From: Aeolococcus sp050734155
GTDB lineage: Bacteria > Chloroflexota > Dormibacteria > Aeolococcales > Aeolococcaceae
Reading direction: 5' to 3'
Assembly: GCA_050734155.1 (NCBI GenBank)
Contig: JBOHUD010000100.1
Coordinates: 24,889-88,888 of the forward strand
DNA: 64,000 bases
Shown here: positions 1 through 8,096 of the stretch, one piece after another
How positions within the stretch are numbered: position 1 is the stretch's first letter
Layout of the letters: the number at the start of each line of letters is the position of its first letter
Made by a program: the position numbers and the translations under genes
The notes under the pieces: model-generated
What the model was told of the DNA's origin: nothing
What the model saw: the letters and a program-made list of their open reading frames with translations, nothing else
The model's database searches: none

Positions 1-174
1 TGGGCGGTGCGACTGCACTCGTACGGGTCAGGGCCATCGAACGCACCCTATACGGGGTCGGAGCCCGCTGCCACCGGCTGGTACCGGTTCGTGTTCGATC
101 TGCCACCGGCGTGCTCTTTCGGCGCGCCTGATCCGTTGATGGTTCGTTGACGCCCTCTGTCCCAGAGTTGGGCT
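1..174. other. Left edge, no supported gene
   Basis: No complete gene is visible. One plus-strand frame is open from the window edge to a TGA at 129-131 and could be the last 40 or so codons of an upstream gene. Its codon usage is less biased to G or C in third positions than the neighbouring genes, so I do not call it. A TTGACG hexamer at 147-152 could be a -35 element, but I see no convincing -10 element at the right distance. Confidence 0.3.
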
Positions 175-453
175 GTGCCTCCGGATCACCCAGTCGGCGT
201 CGACCCTGCCGCGCTCTTCGGACTCCGCGTGCTCTCATCGTCGGGCGCGGTGCTCGGCCGCATCACCGCGGTGATCCACCACGGGCGGGGATGCGACGCG
301 CTCGTGGAACGCCGTCGGTGGTTGCGTGTGCGTGTTCTGCGGTTGGACCTCGACGAGCTGGCTGCGGAGGAGGGCGGGACGCTGCGCCACCGCCCGCGGC
401 TGCGCCGCGTGGCGCCGCCGGCCGGCGGCCCCGGTGATGACGCCGTTGCCTGA
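175..453 (+). CDS. Small PRC-barrel-like protein
   Basis: A 92-residue protein with a GTG start. Residues 10 to 60 read like a short beta-barrel of the PRC type: a hydrophobic 'LFGLRVLSSSGAVLGRI' strand pair is followed by further strands and an acidic stretch. The Arg/Pro/Ala-rich C-terminus looks disordered. The stop codon overlaps the start of the downstream permease by about 17 bp, so the two are probably translationally coupled. PRC-barrel proteins bind RNA or other proteins, and a regulatory role toward the permease is only a guess. The family call rests on fold-like pattern, not on a clear signature, and the gene could be spurious in this GC-rich sequence. Confidence 0.45.
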   Translation: MPPDHPVGVDPAALFGLRVLSSSGAVLGRITAVIHHGRGCDALVERRRWLRVRVLRLDLDELAAEEGGTLRHRPRLRRVAPPAGGPGDDAVA

Positions 454-2674
454 GGACGCCGGCGCCGACCCGCCTCCCGAGACGGGGCGGACGGCATCCG
501 ATGGCCGGGGGCCGATGGCGTCGCTTCCGCCCGCCGAGGCGGAGGCGCTGCGCCAGGCCGGCAGGGCATGGGAGGCGCTGCCGGCGGCGACCGGCCCCCC
601 CTCCATCTGGCCGATCTCCCCGGACCTGGGCGCCATCGAGCGCCGCAGCGGACCTCCGGATGCGCGCTACGTGCGCATCATCCGCTCCGAGAGGCTCGGC
701 TTCGACCGCCTGGCACCGGGTCTGCTCCAGGCAACCCCGCAGTCCGCCGCCCAGACTCATGGGCTGGCGCATGTCCGGGCGCGGCTGCGCAACACACTCA
801 TCGGGGCTCCGCTGAGCACCAGCCAGTACACCCAGGAGCGGCTCACCAAGATCAAGGCGCTCGCCGTGCTGTCATCGGACGCGCTGTCGTCGGTGGCCTA
901 CGCGACCGAGCAGATCCTGGTCGTCCTCGCCCTCGCCGGCGCCGCCAGCCTGGGCGTGTCGCTGGAGGCGATGGCGGCAATCGTGATCCTGCTCGCGTTC
1001 GTCGTCCTCAGCTATCGCCAGACGATCCGCGCCTACCCCAAGGGCGGTGGTTCCTACATCGTCGCCAAGGACAACCTCGGTCCGATGTTCGGCCTCATCG
1101 CCGCCGCCGCGCTCATGACCGACTATGTGCTCACCGTTGCGGTGTCCGTGGCCAGCGGCGTCGACCAGATCCAGAGCGCGATCCCGGCAGCGGCCTCGCA
1201 GCGCGTGGGCATCTGCATCGGCCTGATCGCTGTGATCATGGTGGGCAACCTGCGCGGCATCCGCGAGTCCGGCTCGATCTTCGCCGCTCCCACCTACCTG
1301 TTCATCGGGGCGATGTTCCTCATGCTGATCACCCTGGTGGTGCGTGGCCTCACCGGATCGATGCTCCCGGCCAGCGCCACCGCGGCGATCCACGGCACCG
1401 AGAGCCTGACCATCTTCCTGGTGCTGCGGGCGTTCGCCTCCGGCTGCACGGCGCTCACCGGCGTGGAGGCGATCAGCGACGGGGTGCCGGCGTTCAAGCC
1501 ACCGGAGTGGCGCAACGCGCGCATCACGCTCAGCGTCATGGGGGTGATCCTGGCGACCATGTTCATCGGCGTCACCATCGCCGCTCAGCAGCTCGGCCTG
1601 CGCCCCTTCGACGCCACGCATCCCCAGTGCGCCGCGGTGGCCTCGGGAGCGAGCTGCACGTACCAGAGCATCCTCGCCCAGCTGGCCACCCACGCCTTCG
1701 GCAGCGGATCCATCCTGTTCGTGGTCGTCGCCGTGGCCACCACCCTGATCCTCATCCTCGCCGCCAACACCTCGTTCTCGGACTTTCCCCGCCTGCTGTT
1801 CTTCCTGGCGCGGGACGACTACGCGCCACATCAGTTCCGGCGGATGGGTGACCGGCTCGCCTACAGCAACGGCATCGTGGTCCTGGGGCTGCTGGCGATG
1901 CTCCTCGAGGTGCTCTTCAGCGCCAATGTCGCCGCTCTCATCCCGCTCTACGCGGTGGGGGTGTTCCTCGCCTTCACCATGTCGCAGGCAGGCATGGTGG
2001 TGCGCTGGCTGAGACGGCGCGAACCCGGTTGGCGCCGCGGGCTGCCGCTCAACTTCATCGGCATGTGCCTGACCGGGCTCGTCTTCATGGTCTTCGGGGC
2101 CACCAAGCTCCTCGAGGGTGCCTGGGTGGTGATCCTCATCATCCCCACGCTGGTGGCGATCTTCCGCGCCATCCACCGTCACTATGTGGACGTGGCGGCG
2201 CACGTGGCCTCGGAGATCCCGGCCCGCCCCATCGCCGTGCAGGCCACCTTCATCGTGCCCATCACCAATCTCAACGCCATCGCCCTGGAGACGCTGACCA
2301 TGGCGCGGACGTTCTCACCGACTGTCCTCGCCGTCCATGTCTGTGACAGCGAGGAGCACACAGCGGAGCTGCGGGCGCGCTGGGAGGCGTGGGGCAACCA
2401 TGTTCCTCTGACGATCATCGACACGCCGTTCCGCTCCTACATCCGGCCGCTCCTGGCGTACCTCGACGCCATCGACCGGCAGCGCCCCGACGACACCCTG
2501 GTGGTCGTGGTGCCGGAGCTGGTGTCCAACCGCTGGTGGCACAACCTCCTGCACAACCAGACGGCGCTGCGCCTCAAGGCGGCGCTGCTGTTCCGTCACC
2601 GCACGGTGGTGATGAACGTGCCCTACCACATCTCCCACGCGCATCCCTCCGGCGAGGACGCCGATGCCCTCTGA
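437..2674 (+). CDS. KimA/YdaO-like APC-family permease (predicted K+/H+ symporter)
   Basis: A 745-residue inner-membrane transporter. From about residue 115 it matches the start of KimA-type proteins: 'LTKIKALAVLSSDALSSVAY', then 'YPKGGGSYIVAKDNLG', the substrate-binding loop typical of this branch of the APC/KUP superfamily. About twelve membrane helices follow, to residue 590, and then a soluble alpha/beta domain of some 130 residues as in KimA. B. subtilis KimA is a high-affinity potassium/proton symporter that is shut down by c-di-AMP. An amino-acid permease role cannot be excluded. The first 110 residues are an extra cytosolic extension. I chose ATG 437, preceded directly by GTG 434; starts further downstream are possible. 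The gene overlaps the small upstream ORF and converges on the metallopeptidase gene; GC-rich inverted repeats near 2685-2712 may end transcription. Confidence 0.8.
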   Translation: MTPLPEDAGADPPPETGRTASDGRGPMASLPPAEAEALRQAGRAWEALPAATGPPSIWPISPDLGAIERRSGPPDARYVRIIRSERLGFDRLAPGLLQATPQSAAQTHGLAHVRARLRNTLIGAPLSTSQYTQERLTKIKALAVLSSDALSSVAYATEQILVVLALAGAASLGVSLEAMAAIVILLAFVVLSYRQTIRAYPKGGGSYIVAKDNLGPMFGLIAAAALMTDYVLTVAVSVASGVDQIQSAIPAAASQRVGICIGLIAVIMVGNLRGIRESGSIFAAPTYLFIGAMFLMLITLVVRGLTGSMLPASATAAIHGTESLTIFLVLRAFASGCTALTGVEAISDGVPAFKPPEWRNARITLSVMGVILATMFIGVTIAAQQLGLRPFDATHPQCAAVASGASCTYQSILAQLATHAFGSGSILFVVVAVATTLILILAANTSFSDFPRLLFFLARDDYAPHQFRRMGDRLAYSNGIVVLGLLAMLLEVLFSANVAALIPLYAVGVFLAFTMSQAGMVVRWLRRREPGWRRGLPLNFIGMCLTGLVFMVFGATKLLEGAWVVILIIPTLVAIFRAIHRHYVDVAAHVASEIPARPIAVQATFIVPITNLNAIALETLTMARTFSPTVLAVHVCDSEEHTAELRARWEAWGNHVPLTIIDTPFRSYIRPLLAYLDAIDRQRPDDTLVVVVPELVSNRWWHNLLHNQTALRLKAALLFRHRTVVMNVPYHISHAHPSGEDADAL

Positions 2675-2709
2675 CCGAGGCGGGCGCCGCCAGGGCTTGG
2701 CGCGGCGGC

Positions 2710-3081
2710 TCAGTGGCGCAGGCGGGTCTGTTCGATGTCGGCGTGGCTCATGCCGAAGTAGTGGGCCACCTCGTGGAGCACGGTGTCGTGGACCTGGTCG
2801 ACCAGCTCCTCGTGCGTCCTGGACCAGTGCTCGATGTGGCCCTGGAGCAACACGATCCTCTTCGGGTATGAGTAGCCGCTGAACACCGAGTCCTCGGCAC
2901 CCTCGTAGAAGCCGAGGACGTGGATGTCGATGTCGTTCTCACGGTCGTCGTCGGTTGCGGCCGGCTGGACGGTGATGATCAGGTTGTCCGCGTCCATCCG
3001 CGCGCGCAGCGGGGCCGGGATGCTGTCGAGCGCATCCGCGGCGATGCGCTCGAACTCATCTGGGGGGACGCGGTACGGCAC
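2710..3081 (-). CDS. Minimal zinc metallopeptidase (Zincin_1 family)
   Basis: A 123-residue soluble protein with a GTG start. The zinc-binding motif 'HEVAHYFGMSH' (HExxHxxGxxH) lies near residue 105 and is followed by a short helix, as in the small PF06262 family of putative metallopeptidases that are common in Actinobacteria and Chloroflexi. The family is defined by this motif, and its substrates are unknown. The N-terminal part holds the 'PDEFERIAADALDSIP' segment usual for the family. It is downstream of the glycosyltransferase on the same strand with a 29-bp gap, so the two may be cotranscribed, but no functional link is evident. Confidence 0.85.
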   Translation of the reverse strand: MPYRVPPDEFERIAADALDSIPAPLRARMDADNLIITVQPAATDDDRENDIDIHVLGFYEGAEDSVFSGYSYPKRIVLLQGHIEHWSRTHEELVDQVHDTVLHEVAHYFGMSHADIEQTRLRH

Positions 3082-3110
3082 TGCCGATCACGCTCCCGCC
3101 GCGGCGCGGA

Positions 3111-5138
3111 TCATGTGGCGACGCTGCCGGGTGAGGCCACCGGCTCCGGGGCCAGCCGGGGCTGGCGGCGGCCGACCAGCTCGGCCGGCTCTGGAACGGA
3201 CGCGGGCCGCCGCAGCGCGGCGAGACCCGCCGGCCGGGTTGGCAGCGTCAGCAGGGCCTGGACGATGAAGAATCGACGGAGGTTCGCAAAGACGGACCAG
3301 AGCGGCAGGTAGACGACCTTGGCGGCCCTCCCGTAGACGGCGGCGAGCAGCGCCAGGACGTAGATCCCGGGCACCATCGTCAGCAGGACCACGATGAGAA
3401 GCGTCCCCAGGTTGGTCCGGTAGGCCGGAACCAGGACGGCGAGCTGGATGGCGTGGATCATGATGAGCAGCCGCAGCACCCCGGTGATGCGCGCCACGAA
3501 CAGGCGCAGCATCGCGAACCAGGCGCGGGGGCCGGTGGCGCCGGCGCGAAAGGGGACGTGCCGCGCGAACATGTGCATCCCCGCACGATTCCAGCGGATC
3601 CGCTGCCGGCTCAGCGTTCGGACCGTCGAGGGGACGTCCTCGTAGATGCGCACCTTCACATCCAGGACGGTGCGGTAGCCGAGGCGGCCGAGGACCATGG
3701 TGAGGTCGGAGTCCTCCCCGTTGATCCCATCGGTGAAGCCCCCGAACCCGAGCACGGGCTCGCGCCGGAAGGCGGCGAACGTGCCGGGCACGCACTGGAT
3801 GGCATCGACCACCTGGAGCGCACGCCGAGAGAGCCCGAAGCCCATCAGGCACTCGAACAGCCGCATCTGGTGGATCCAGGAGCGCCCCTCCGACGGCTGC
3901 ACCAGAGCAGACACCTCGCCGACCGACGGATCGGTGAACCAGCGCTGCGCGTAGGTCAGCGCCTCATGGTCGATGGAGACGTCGGCGTCGATGCGCACCA
4001 CGATCTCCGCGCGGGTCTGGGCCAGCGCGGCGTTGAGAGCGCGCACCTTGCCACCGTGCTCGACGTCGACGACCGTCCCGGTGGCGGCGCGGAATCGCTT
4101 GATCGTTCGCCTGGCGATGGCGGCGGTGCGATCGGTGGAGCCGTCGTTGCCGACGATCACGCGGACGGGGCCGCCGTAGGTCACGGCAGCCCCGTCGATG
4201 GAGGTCAGGCAGGCGGCGATCAGCTGGCCCTCGTTGTGCGCGGGCACGATCACATCGATGGCCGGGCGCTCCTCGGTGAGCGGCGGCGGGGGCGGACCCA
4301 CCGCCTGGAGCACGAGCAGGACGCAGTAGATGACCGTGAGCACCAGCGACGGCAGCGCGTAGGACAGAACGATGGGGAGCAGGCCCTGCGCGTCCCACAG
4401 CGCCCGGCCGAAGGGCAGCGCCCACAGCAGTGCGACCGCGGCCACCAGAACCATGCTGATGATCACGGTGTTGCCGAGCCATCCCTGGTTGCGGCGGGGC
4501 AGGTCGACAGGCTTGGGGAGCATGAAGGTGAGGAACGTCAGCCGCATGAAGACGATGATCCCCACGACGTTCGCCAGCAGGTTTCCCTGCAGTCCGAAGG
4601 GCTGGATCGGCCACCCGGTGAGCGCTCCCAGCATGATCTGGGTGGCGTCGAGGCAGATCATGGCGGCGAGGTACCAGAGTGCCTGGGCGGCCACCATCGC
4701 ACGGCGCAGTGGCGCGGCGCGCAGCGACACGGCCAGCCCGAGGATGTAGGCGACGAGCACGAACCGCGTACCCAGGTGCGCGTGCACGACATAGCCGGCG
4801 ACGGTCGCGGAGTTGTGCACCGCGAGACGCGCGAGGCCGCCGACGAGCCCGCCGTAGAGGCGGTCGATGGAGTCGACGCCGGCGCCGATGTAGAGCAGGG
4901 AGAGCACGAAGAAGAACACGAAGAACCACGTGGTCCGCCACGGGGACGGGGCCGGCGGCGGCACGGGCAGAACCACGTGTGCCTTTCCGTCGCCGCGGTC
5001 GTCCCGGTAGGATCTGCGCAGAGGAGCCGCGATCAGGATGGCGAGCAGGGCCAGATCGGCGATCAGCAGGAGCGCGCCCGGCCCGTCGACGAGGGCGCTG
5101 CTCACCTCATCGGCCCGTGACTCGGGTGGTGACGCCAT
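3111..5138 (-). CDS. Membrane glycosyltransferase family 2
   Basis: A 675-residue polytopic membrane protein. About seven membrane helices (residues 20-310) precede a GT-A catalytic domain with 'VIVPAHNEGQ', 'VGNDGSTD', the metal-binding 'RIDADVS' (DxD), an 'GEDSDL' acid/base region and 'RQRIRW' (QxxRW). At least three more helices follow. QxxRW marks processive GT2 enzymes that build and extrude polysaccharides (cellulose, poly-GlcNAc, hyaluronan types). The long N-terminal membrane region is unusual for PgaC/IcaA-like enzymes. The chosen ATG at 5138 leaves only 28 bp to the divergent lipoprotein gene, so the two genes may work together in making or modifying an exopolysaccharide. The polymer cannot be named from the sequence. 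Confidence 0.85.
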   Translation of the reverse strand: MASPPESRADEVSSALVDGPGALLLIADLALLAILIAAPLRRSYRDDRGDGKAHVVLPVPPPAPSPWRTTWFFVFFFVLSLLYIGAGVDSIDRLYGGLVGGLARLAVHNSATVAGYVVHAHLGTRFVLVAYILGLAVSLRAAPLRRAMVAAQALWYLAAMICLDATQIMLGALTGWPIQPFGLQGNLLANVVGIIVFMRLTFLTFMLPKPVDLPRRNQGWLGNTVIISMVLVAAVALLWALPFGRALWDAQGLLPIVLSYALPSLVLTVIYCVLLVLQAVGPPPPPLTEERPAIDVIVPAHNEGQLIAACLTSIDGAAVTYGGPVRVIVGNDGSTDRTAAIARRTIKRFRAATGTVVDVEHGGKVRALNAALAQTRAEIVVRIDADVSIDHEALTYAQRWFTDPSVGEVSALVQPSEGRSWIHQMRLFECLMGFGLSRRALQVVDAIQCVPGTFAAFRREPVLGFGGFTDGINGEDSDLTMVLGRLGYRTVLDVKVRIYEDVPSTVRTLSRQRIRWNRAGMHMFARHVPFRAGATGPRAWFAMLRLFVARITGVLRLLIMIHAIQLAVLVPAYRTNLGTLLIVVLLTMVPGIYVLALLAAVYGRAAKVVYLPLWSVFANLRRFFIVQALLTLPTRPAGLAALRRPASVPEPAELVGRRQPRLAPEPVASPGSVAT

Positions 5139-5166
5139 CGGTGTGGCCGCAGGACGAGAGGGGAGA

Positions 5167-6084
5167 GTGAAGCGGCATCCGGGGAGGGGGGCAGCGCAGT
5201 GCGCGATCGGAGCTCTGGCGCTCCTGGTCGGCGCCTCGGTTGTGGCGTGCAACGCGCCCAGTGGAGGTGCTTCCGCAACCCGGTCGAGCGCCACTCAGCC
5301 GACGCAGCCGGTGCCGGCGCCCGGCTCCAGCCGGCTCACCTGGCTCATCGCCGCGTCGGCGCTGACCCGCCTGCGCAGCCTCGACGCCCAGTCGCCGCTG
5401 GCGGCGCGGTTCTTCGACAACGCCGGCACCGATGTCCTGGTCGGCCCGCGGGCCGCGGGCATCCCGAGCGGCTGGCGAAGCGTTCCCACCGCGGGATTTC
5501 GCAGCTACGCGGACCTGGCCAGCGCCATCGCCGCGGGAACGCTCGATGCGTCGATCACCACTGTCCTCTACGACCCGGAAGCGTGGCAGTTCACACCCAT
5601 CGCCGAGCAGCGCGATCCCGGACGGTACGCGCAGCTGGCCGCCGACCTGTGCCGCAGCCACCACCTGCGCCTCATCGTCACGCCTGCGGTCGATCTCACC
5701 CAGGTCCTCTCCCCGGGGGCGGCCGACGCGCGCTCCGCCTTTCTGTCGCTGGGGATCGCAGGACAGGCGGCTCGGGCCGGGGACACCGTGGTGATCCAGG
5801 CGCAGCGCTACGAGGCCGACACCGCCCAGTACCGCGCCTTCGTCGTCCAGGCCGCTGCGCAGGCGCGAGCCGCGAACCCCGGTGTCACCGTTCTTGCCGG
5901 TCTGAGCACGGGCCCGGGGGGGAAGCCCGTCAACGCCGGCGACCTCTACAGCGCGTACCAGGCGACGCGGGACTCTGTGCAGGGCTACTGGCTCAACATC
6001 CCCGCGCAGGGAGCCGACTGCCCGACCTGCACCCAGCCCAGGCCGGACGTCGCCGCCGGCTTCCTGCAGATGGTGTCGCGGTGA
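5167..6084 (+). CDS. Exported lipoprotein, possible sugar-active TIM-barrel
   Basis: A 305-residue protein. After GTG 5167 (preceded by GAGGGGAG) comes a basic, hydrophobic signal peptide ending in the lipobox-like 'GASVVAC', so the mature N-terminal Cys near residue 22 is probably lipidated. The body alternates hydrophobic strands with helices ('RLIVTPAVDL', 'GDTVVIQAQRYE', 'GVTVLAGLSTG', 'GYWLNIP'), a pattern like glycoside-hydrolase-type TIM barrels, but I see no diagnostic catalytic motif. The position next to a membrane glycosyltransferase, transcribed divergently, fits a role in exopolysaccharide processing. The gene converges with the HlyD-like gene. Export is well supported; function is not. 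Confidence 0.7.
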   Translation: MKRHPGRGAAQCAIGALALLVGASVVACNAPSGGASATRSSATQPTQPVPAPGSSRLTWLIAASALTRLRSLDAQSPLAARFFDNAGTDVLVGPRAAGIPSGWRSVPTAGFRSYADLASAIAAGTLDASITTVLYDPEAWQFTPIAEQRDPGRYAQLAADLCRSHHLRLIVTPAVDLTQVLSPGAADARSAFLSLGIAGQAARAGDTVVIQAQRYEADTAQYRAFVVQAAAQARAANPGVTVLAGLSTGPGGKPVNAGDLYSAYQATRDSVQGYWLNIPAQGADCPTCTQPRPDVAAGFLQMVSR

Positions 6085-6096
6085 ACGCACGGTCGG

Positions 6097-7338
6097 TCAG
6101 CTGTTGATGCTCACACTTGCCGTCATCCCGGGCAGCGCCTGTTTGGGTTTGGCGGCGAGGTGGAAGACGACGTCGTACTCCACCTGGCTCGAGCCCTGCA
6201 CGGCCTGGGGGATGATCTGAGCCAGGGTGACGGTGGCGCCGGTGTCGGGCAGCGCGTTGAAGGTGGCCGTCGCCGCCTGCCCGACATGCAGCCGCGAGAC
6301 GTCGGACTCGGCCACCTGGGCGAGCACCACCCAATTCCCATCGGCTGCCAGCCGGATGACCGGGGACAGCTGGTTGCCCTGCGTCGGCGGCACCGGCGCC
6401 GTCGGCGCGAACAGCTGCAATGGTGAGGAGTTGGTCACCAGCGACTGCGGTCCGGCGTACTTCTGCACTCCGGAGTCGCCGACGATCTCGCCGACGGAGC
6501 CGGCCACCTCGCTGATCACTCCCGACACCGGTGCCCTCAGGACCATGCTGTCGAGTGCCTGCTGGTCGATGGCGACCTGGGCCTGGGCTGTGGCCACGTT
6601 GGCCTGCGCCGCGGCGAGCTGGGCGCCCTGGTTCGCAGGCTGCGCCGCGGTGACAGGACTGCCCTGGGCCATGGCCAGGTCGAGCTGATAGAGGCTGACC
6701 TGGCGCTGGGATTGGTCGGCTGAGGCTCGAGCTGCGGCAAGTGCGTGCTGGTAGTCGGCGGTGCGCTGCGCGATCGCCTGGCGATCCTGGGCCACCTGGC
6801 GCGAGTTGGAGATGCATTCGGTCTGCTGAGGGCCTCCCGAGCAGAGCGATGCGGACGCCTGCTGGTCGCCGCCCAGGGTTGTCTGGGCGTCGCGGATCGA
6901 TTGCTGTGCCTGGACGATGCTGAGGTTGTTGACGGACGCCATGTCCGCCGCCGCCTGCTGCGCGCCGGCCAGCTGCGCCTGGATGGCCTGCACGGTGAAG
7001 CCGAGCGCATTGGTCTGGGTGCCGCCCGCCTCCACGTACTGAAGGTTGGCCTGGGCTGCGGCCAGCTCGGCGCGGGCCCCGTCCAGCTGCAGCTGGGCTG
7101 CCGCTGCGTCCTGGGCGGCCAGGACCTGGCCGGCCACGACATGCTGACCGACGCTGACACTGATCTGCTCGAGCGCGCCGCGATCCTGGAAGCTCAGGGC
7201 CAGCTGTTCTGCCGGCTGGAGCACGGCGGCGAAGGTTCGACTGCCGGTGAAGTAGGCGGCATGGAGGGTGAAGGCGAGGGCGCCCAATGGGAGAAGGAGC
7301 AAGCCTGTGGCTGTGCCGAACTGCCGTCCATTGAGCAT
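6097..7338 (-). CDS. HlyD-family periplasmic adaptor (membrane fusion protein)
   Basis: A 413-residue protein. An N-terminal membrane anchor (residues 10-30) is followed by a lipoyl/barrel-sandwich half 'ISVSVGQHVVAGQVL', a long Ala/Gln-rich coiled coil (about residues 75-255), the second half 'LRAPVSGVISEV', and C-terminal beta-barrel strands with 'PGMTASVSIN'. These are the parts of HlyD/MacA-type adaptors of ABC or MFS exporters. Upstream of ATG 7338 is a good ribosome site (GGAGGGG). No exporter or ABC subunit lies nearby, so the partner must be encoded elsewhere. It is downstream of the kinase/regulator pair on the same strand but also has its own promoter-like sequence, which suggests it may be a regulated output gene. 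Confidence 0.88.
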   Translation of the reverse strand: MLNGRQFGTATGLLLLPLGALAFTLHAAYFTGSRTFAAVLQPAEQLALSFQDRGALEQISVSVGQHVVAGQVLAAQDAAAAQLQLDGARAELAAAQANLQYVEAGGTQTNALGFTVQAIQAQLAGAQQAAADMASVNNLSIVQAQQSIRDAQTTLGGDQQASASLCSGGPQQTECISNSRQVAQDRQAIAQRTADYQHALAAARASADQSQRQVSLYQLDLAMAQGSPVTAAQPANQGAQLAAAQANVATAQAQVAIDQQALDSMVLRAPVSGVISEVAGSVGEIVGDSGVQKYAGPQSLVTNSSPLQLFAPTAPVPPTQGNQLSPVIRLAADGNWVVLAQVAESDVSRLHVGQAATATFNALPDTGATVTLAQIIPQAVQGSSQVEYDVVFHLAAKPKQALPGMTASVSINS

Positions 7339-7365
7339 CGCGTCACCCCTCCGCAGCGGATCGTG

Positions 7366-7395
7366 AGTGTAGGAATGCTCAATCCCGACAGTCAA
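7366..7395 (-). promoter_or_regulatory. Sigma-70-type promoter for the HlyD-like gene
   Basis: Read on the minus strand: TTGACT (7395-7390), 18-bp spacer, TACACT (7371-7366). Transcription would start near 7358, about 20 bases upstream of ATG 7338. The -35 box overlaps the stop codon of the response-regulator gene, so the adaptor can be expressed apart from the kinase operon. Confidence 0.6.
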
Positions 7396-8096
7396 GAATT
7401 GTCCCGGTCCGCCTCCCTGATCGCATCCAGCGACCACGCCGCCTTCTGAGCGGCGGCCACGGCGGCGATCTGGGAGCTCACCCCCAGCTTGGACAGCACC
7501 CCGCGAACCTGGCTGCGCACCGTGGCCTCGGACACGAACCACCTGGCGGCGATGGTCTGCACCGAAAGGCCGTCGCACAGGGCGGCGAGAACCTTGGACT
7601 CGCGCGGCGTCAGGGCGCGGAAGGGTGCAAGCCGCTCGCGCACGCGCCGGCGATGGTCGCGCAGCTCACCGAGCAACCGCGACCGCTGCTGCTGGCTGAT
7701 GATGGCGCGCAGGTTGGCGGCGTCGAGCACCACCCGGAGCAGCTCCTCGAACGGTCGCGTCTTGTCGACGATGCCGTGGGCGCCGAGCTCGATGCACCTG
7801 GCGTTCTGCATCTGGTTGGAGGAGCCGGTGACGATGATGACCCGGGCTCCGGTCGCGACCAGGGGCGCCACCAGGTCCTCGCCGCGGCCAAAGCCTCCCA
7901 GGTGGAGGTCGAGCAGGACGACATCGGCAGGGTCGGCGCGCAGCTGGCCGAGCACGCTCCGAGGGTTGGTGAGAACCGGCACGTCCACCTCGAGGCCCTC
8001 CGCGGTGAGCGCCGCACGGAGGGTTTGCGCCAGCAACTCGTGGTCGTCCACGATCGCGACCCGGGGCCGCACGGGCGGTACCTGAGGGTCGGTCAC
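7392..8096 (-). CDS. LuxR/NarL-type response regulator
   Basis: A 234-residue regulator. The receiver domain (residues 12-130) shows the acidic pair in 'VAIVDDHELL', the phosphoacceptor Asp in 'VVLLDLHLG', Thr in 'VIIVTGSS' and Lys in 'IVDKTRPF'. A linker helix leads to a LuxR-type helix-turn-helix: 'LTPRESKVLAALCDG', then 'VSEATVRSQVRGVLSKLGV'. The start overlaps the end of the kinase gene by 4 bp (ATGA), so the two are coupled partners. It is clearly paralogous to the regulator at 10018-10788: both have a DDHE/EDHE start, VVLLDL and a 'SSQ[IL]AAVA' tail. It could act on the shared intergenic region at 9725-10017. Confidence 0.93.
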   Translation of the reverse strand: MTDPQVPPVRPRVAIVDDHELLAQTLRAALTAEGLEVDVPVLTNPRSVLGQLRADPADVVLLDLHLGGFGRGEDLVAPLVATGARVIIVTGSSNQMQNARCIELGAHGIVDKTRPFEELLRVVLDAANLRAIISQQQRSRLLGELRDHRRRVRERLAPFRALTPRESKVLAALCDGLSVQTIAARWFVSEATVRSQVRGVLSKLGVSSQIAAVAAAQKAAWSLDAIREADRDNS

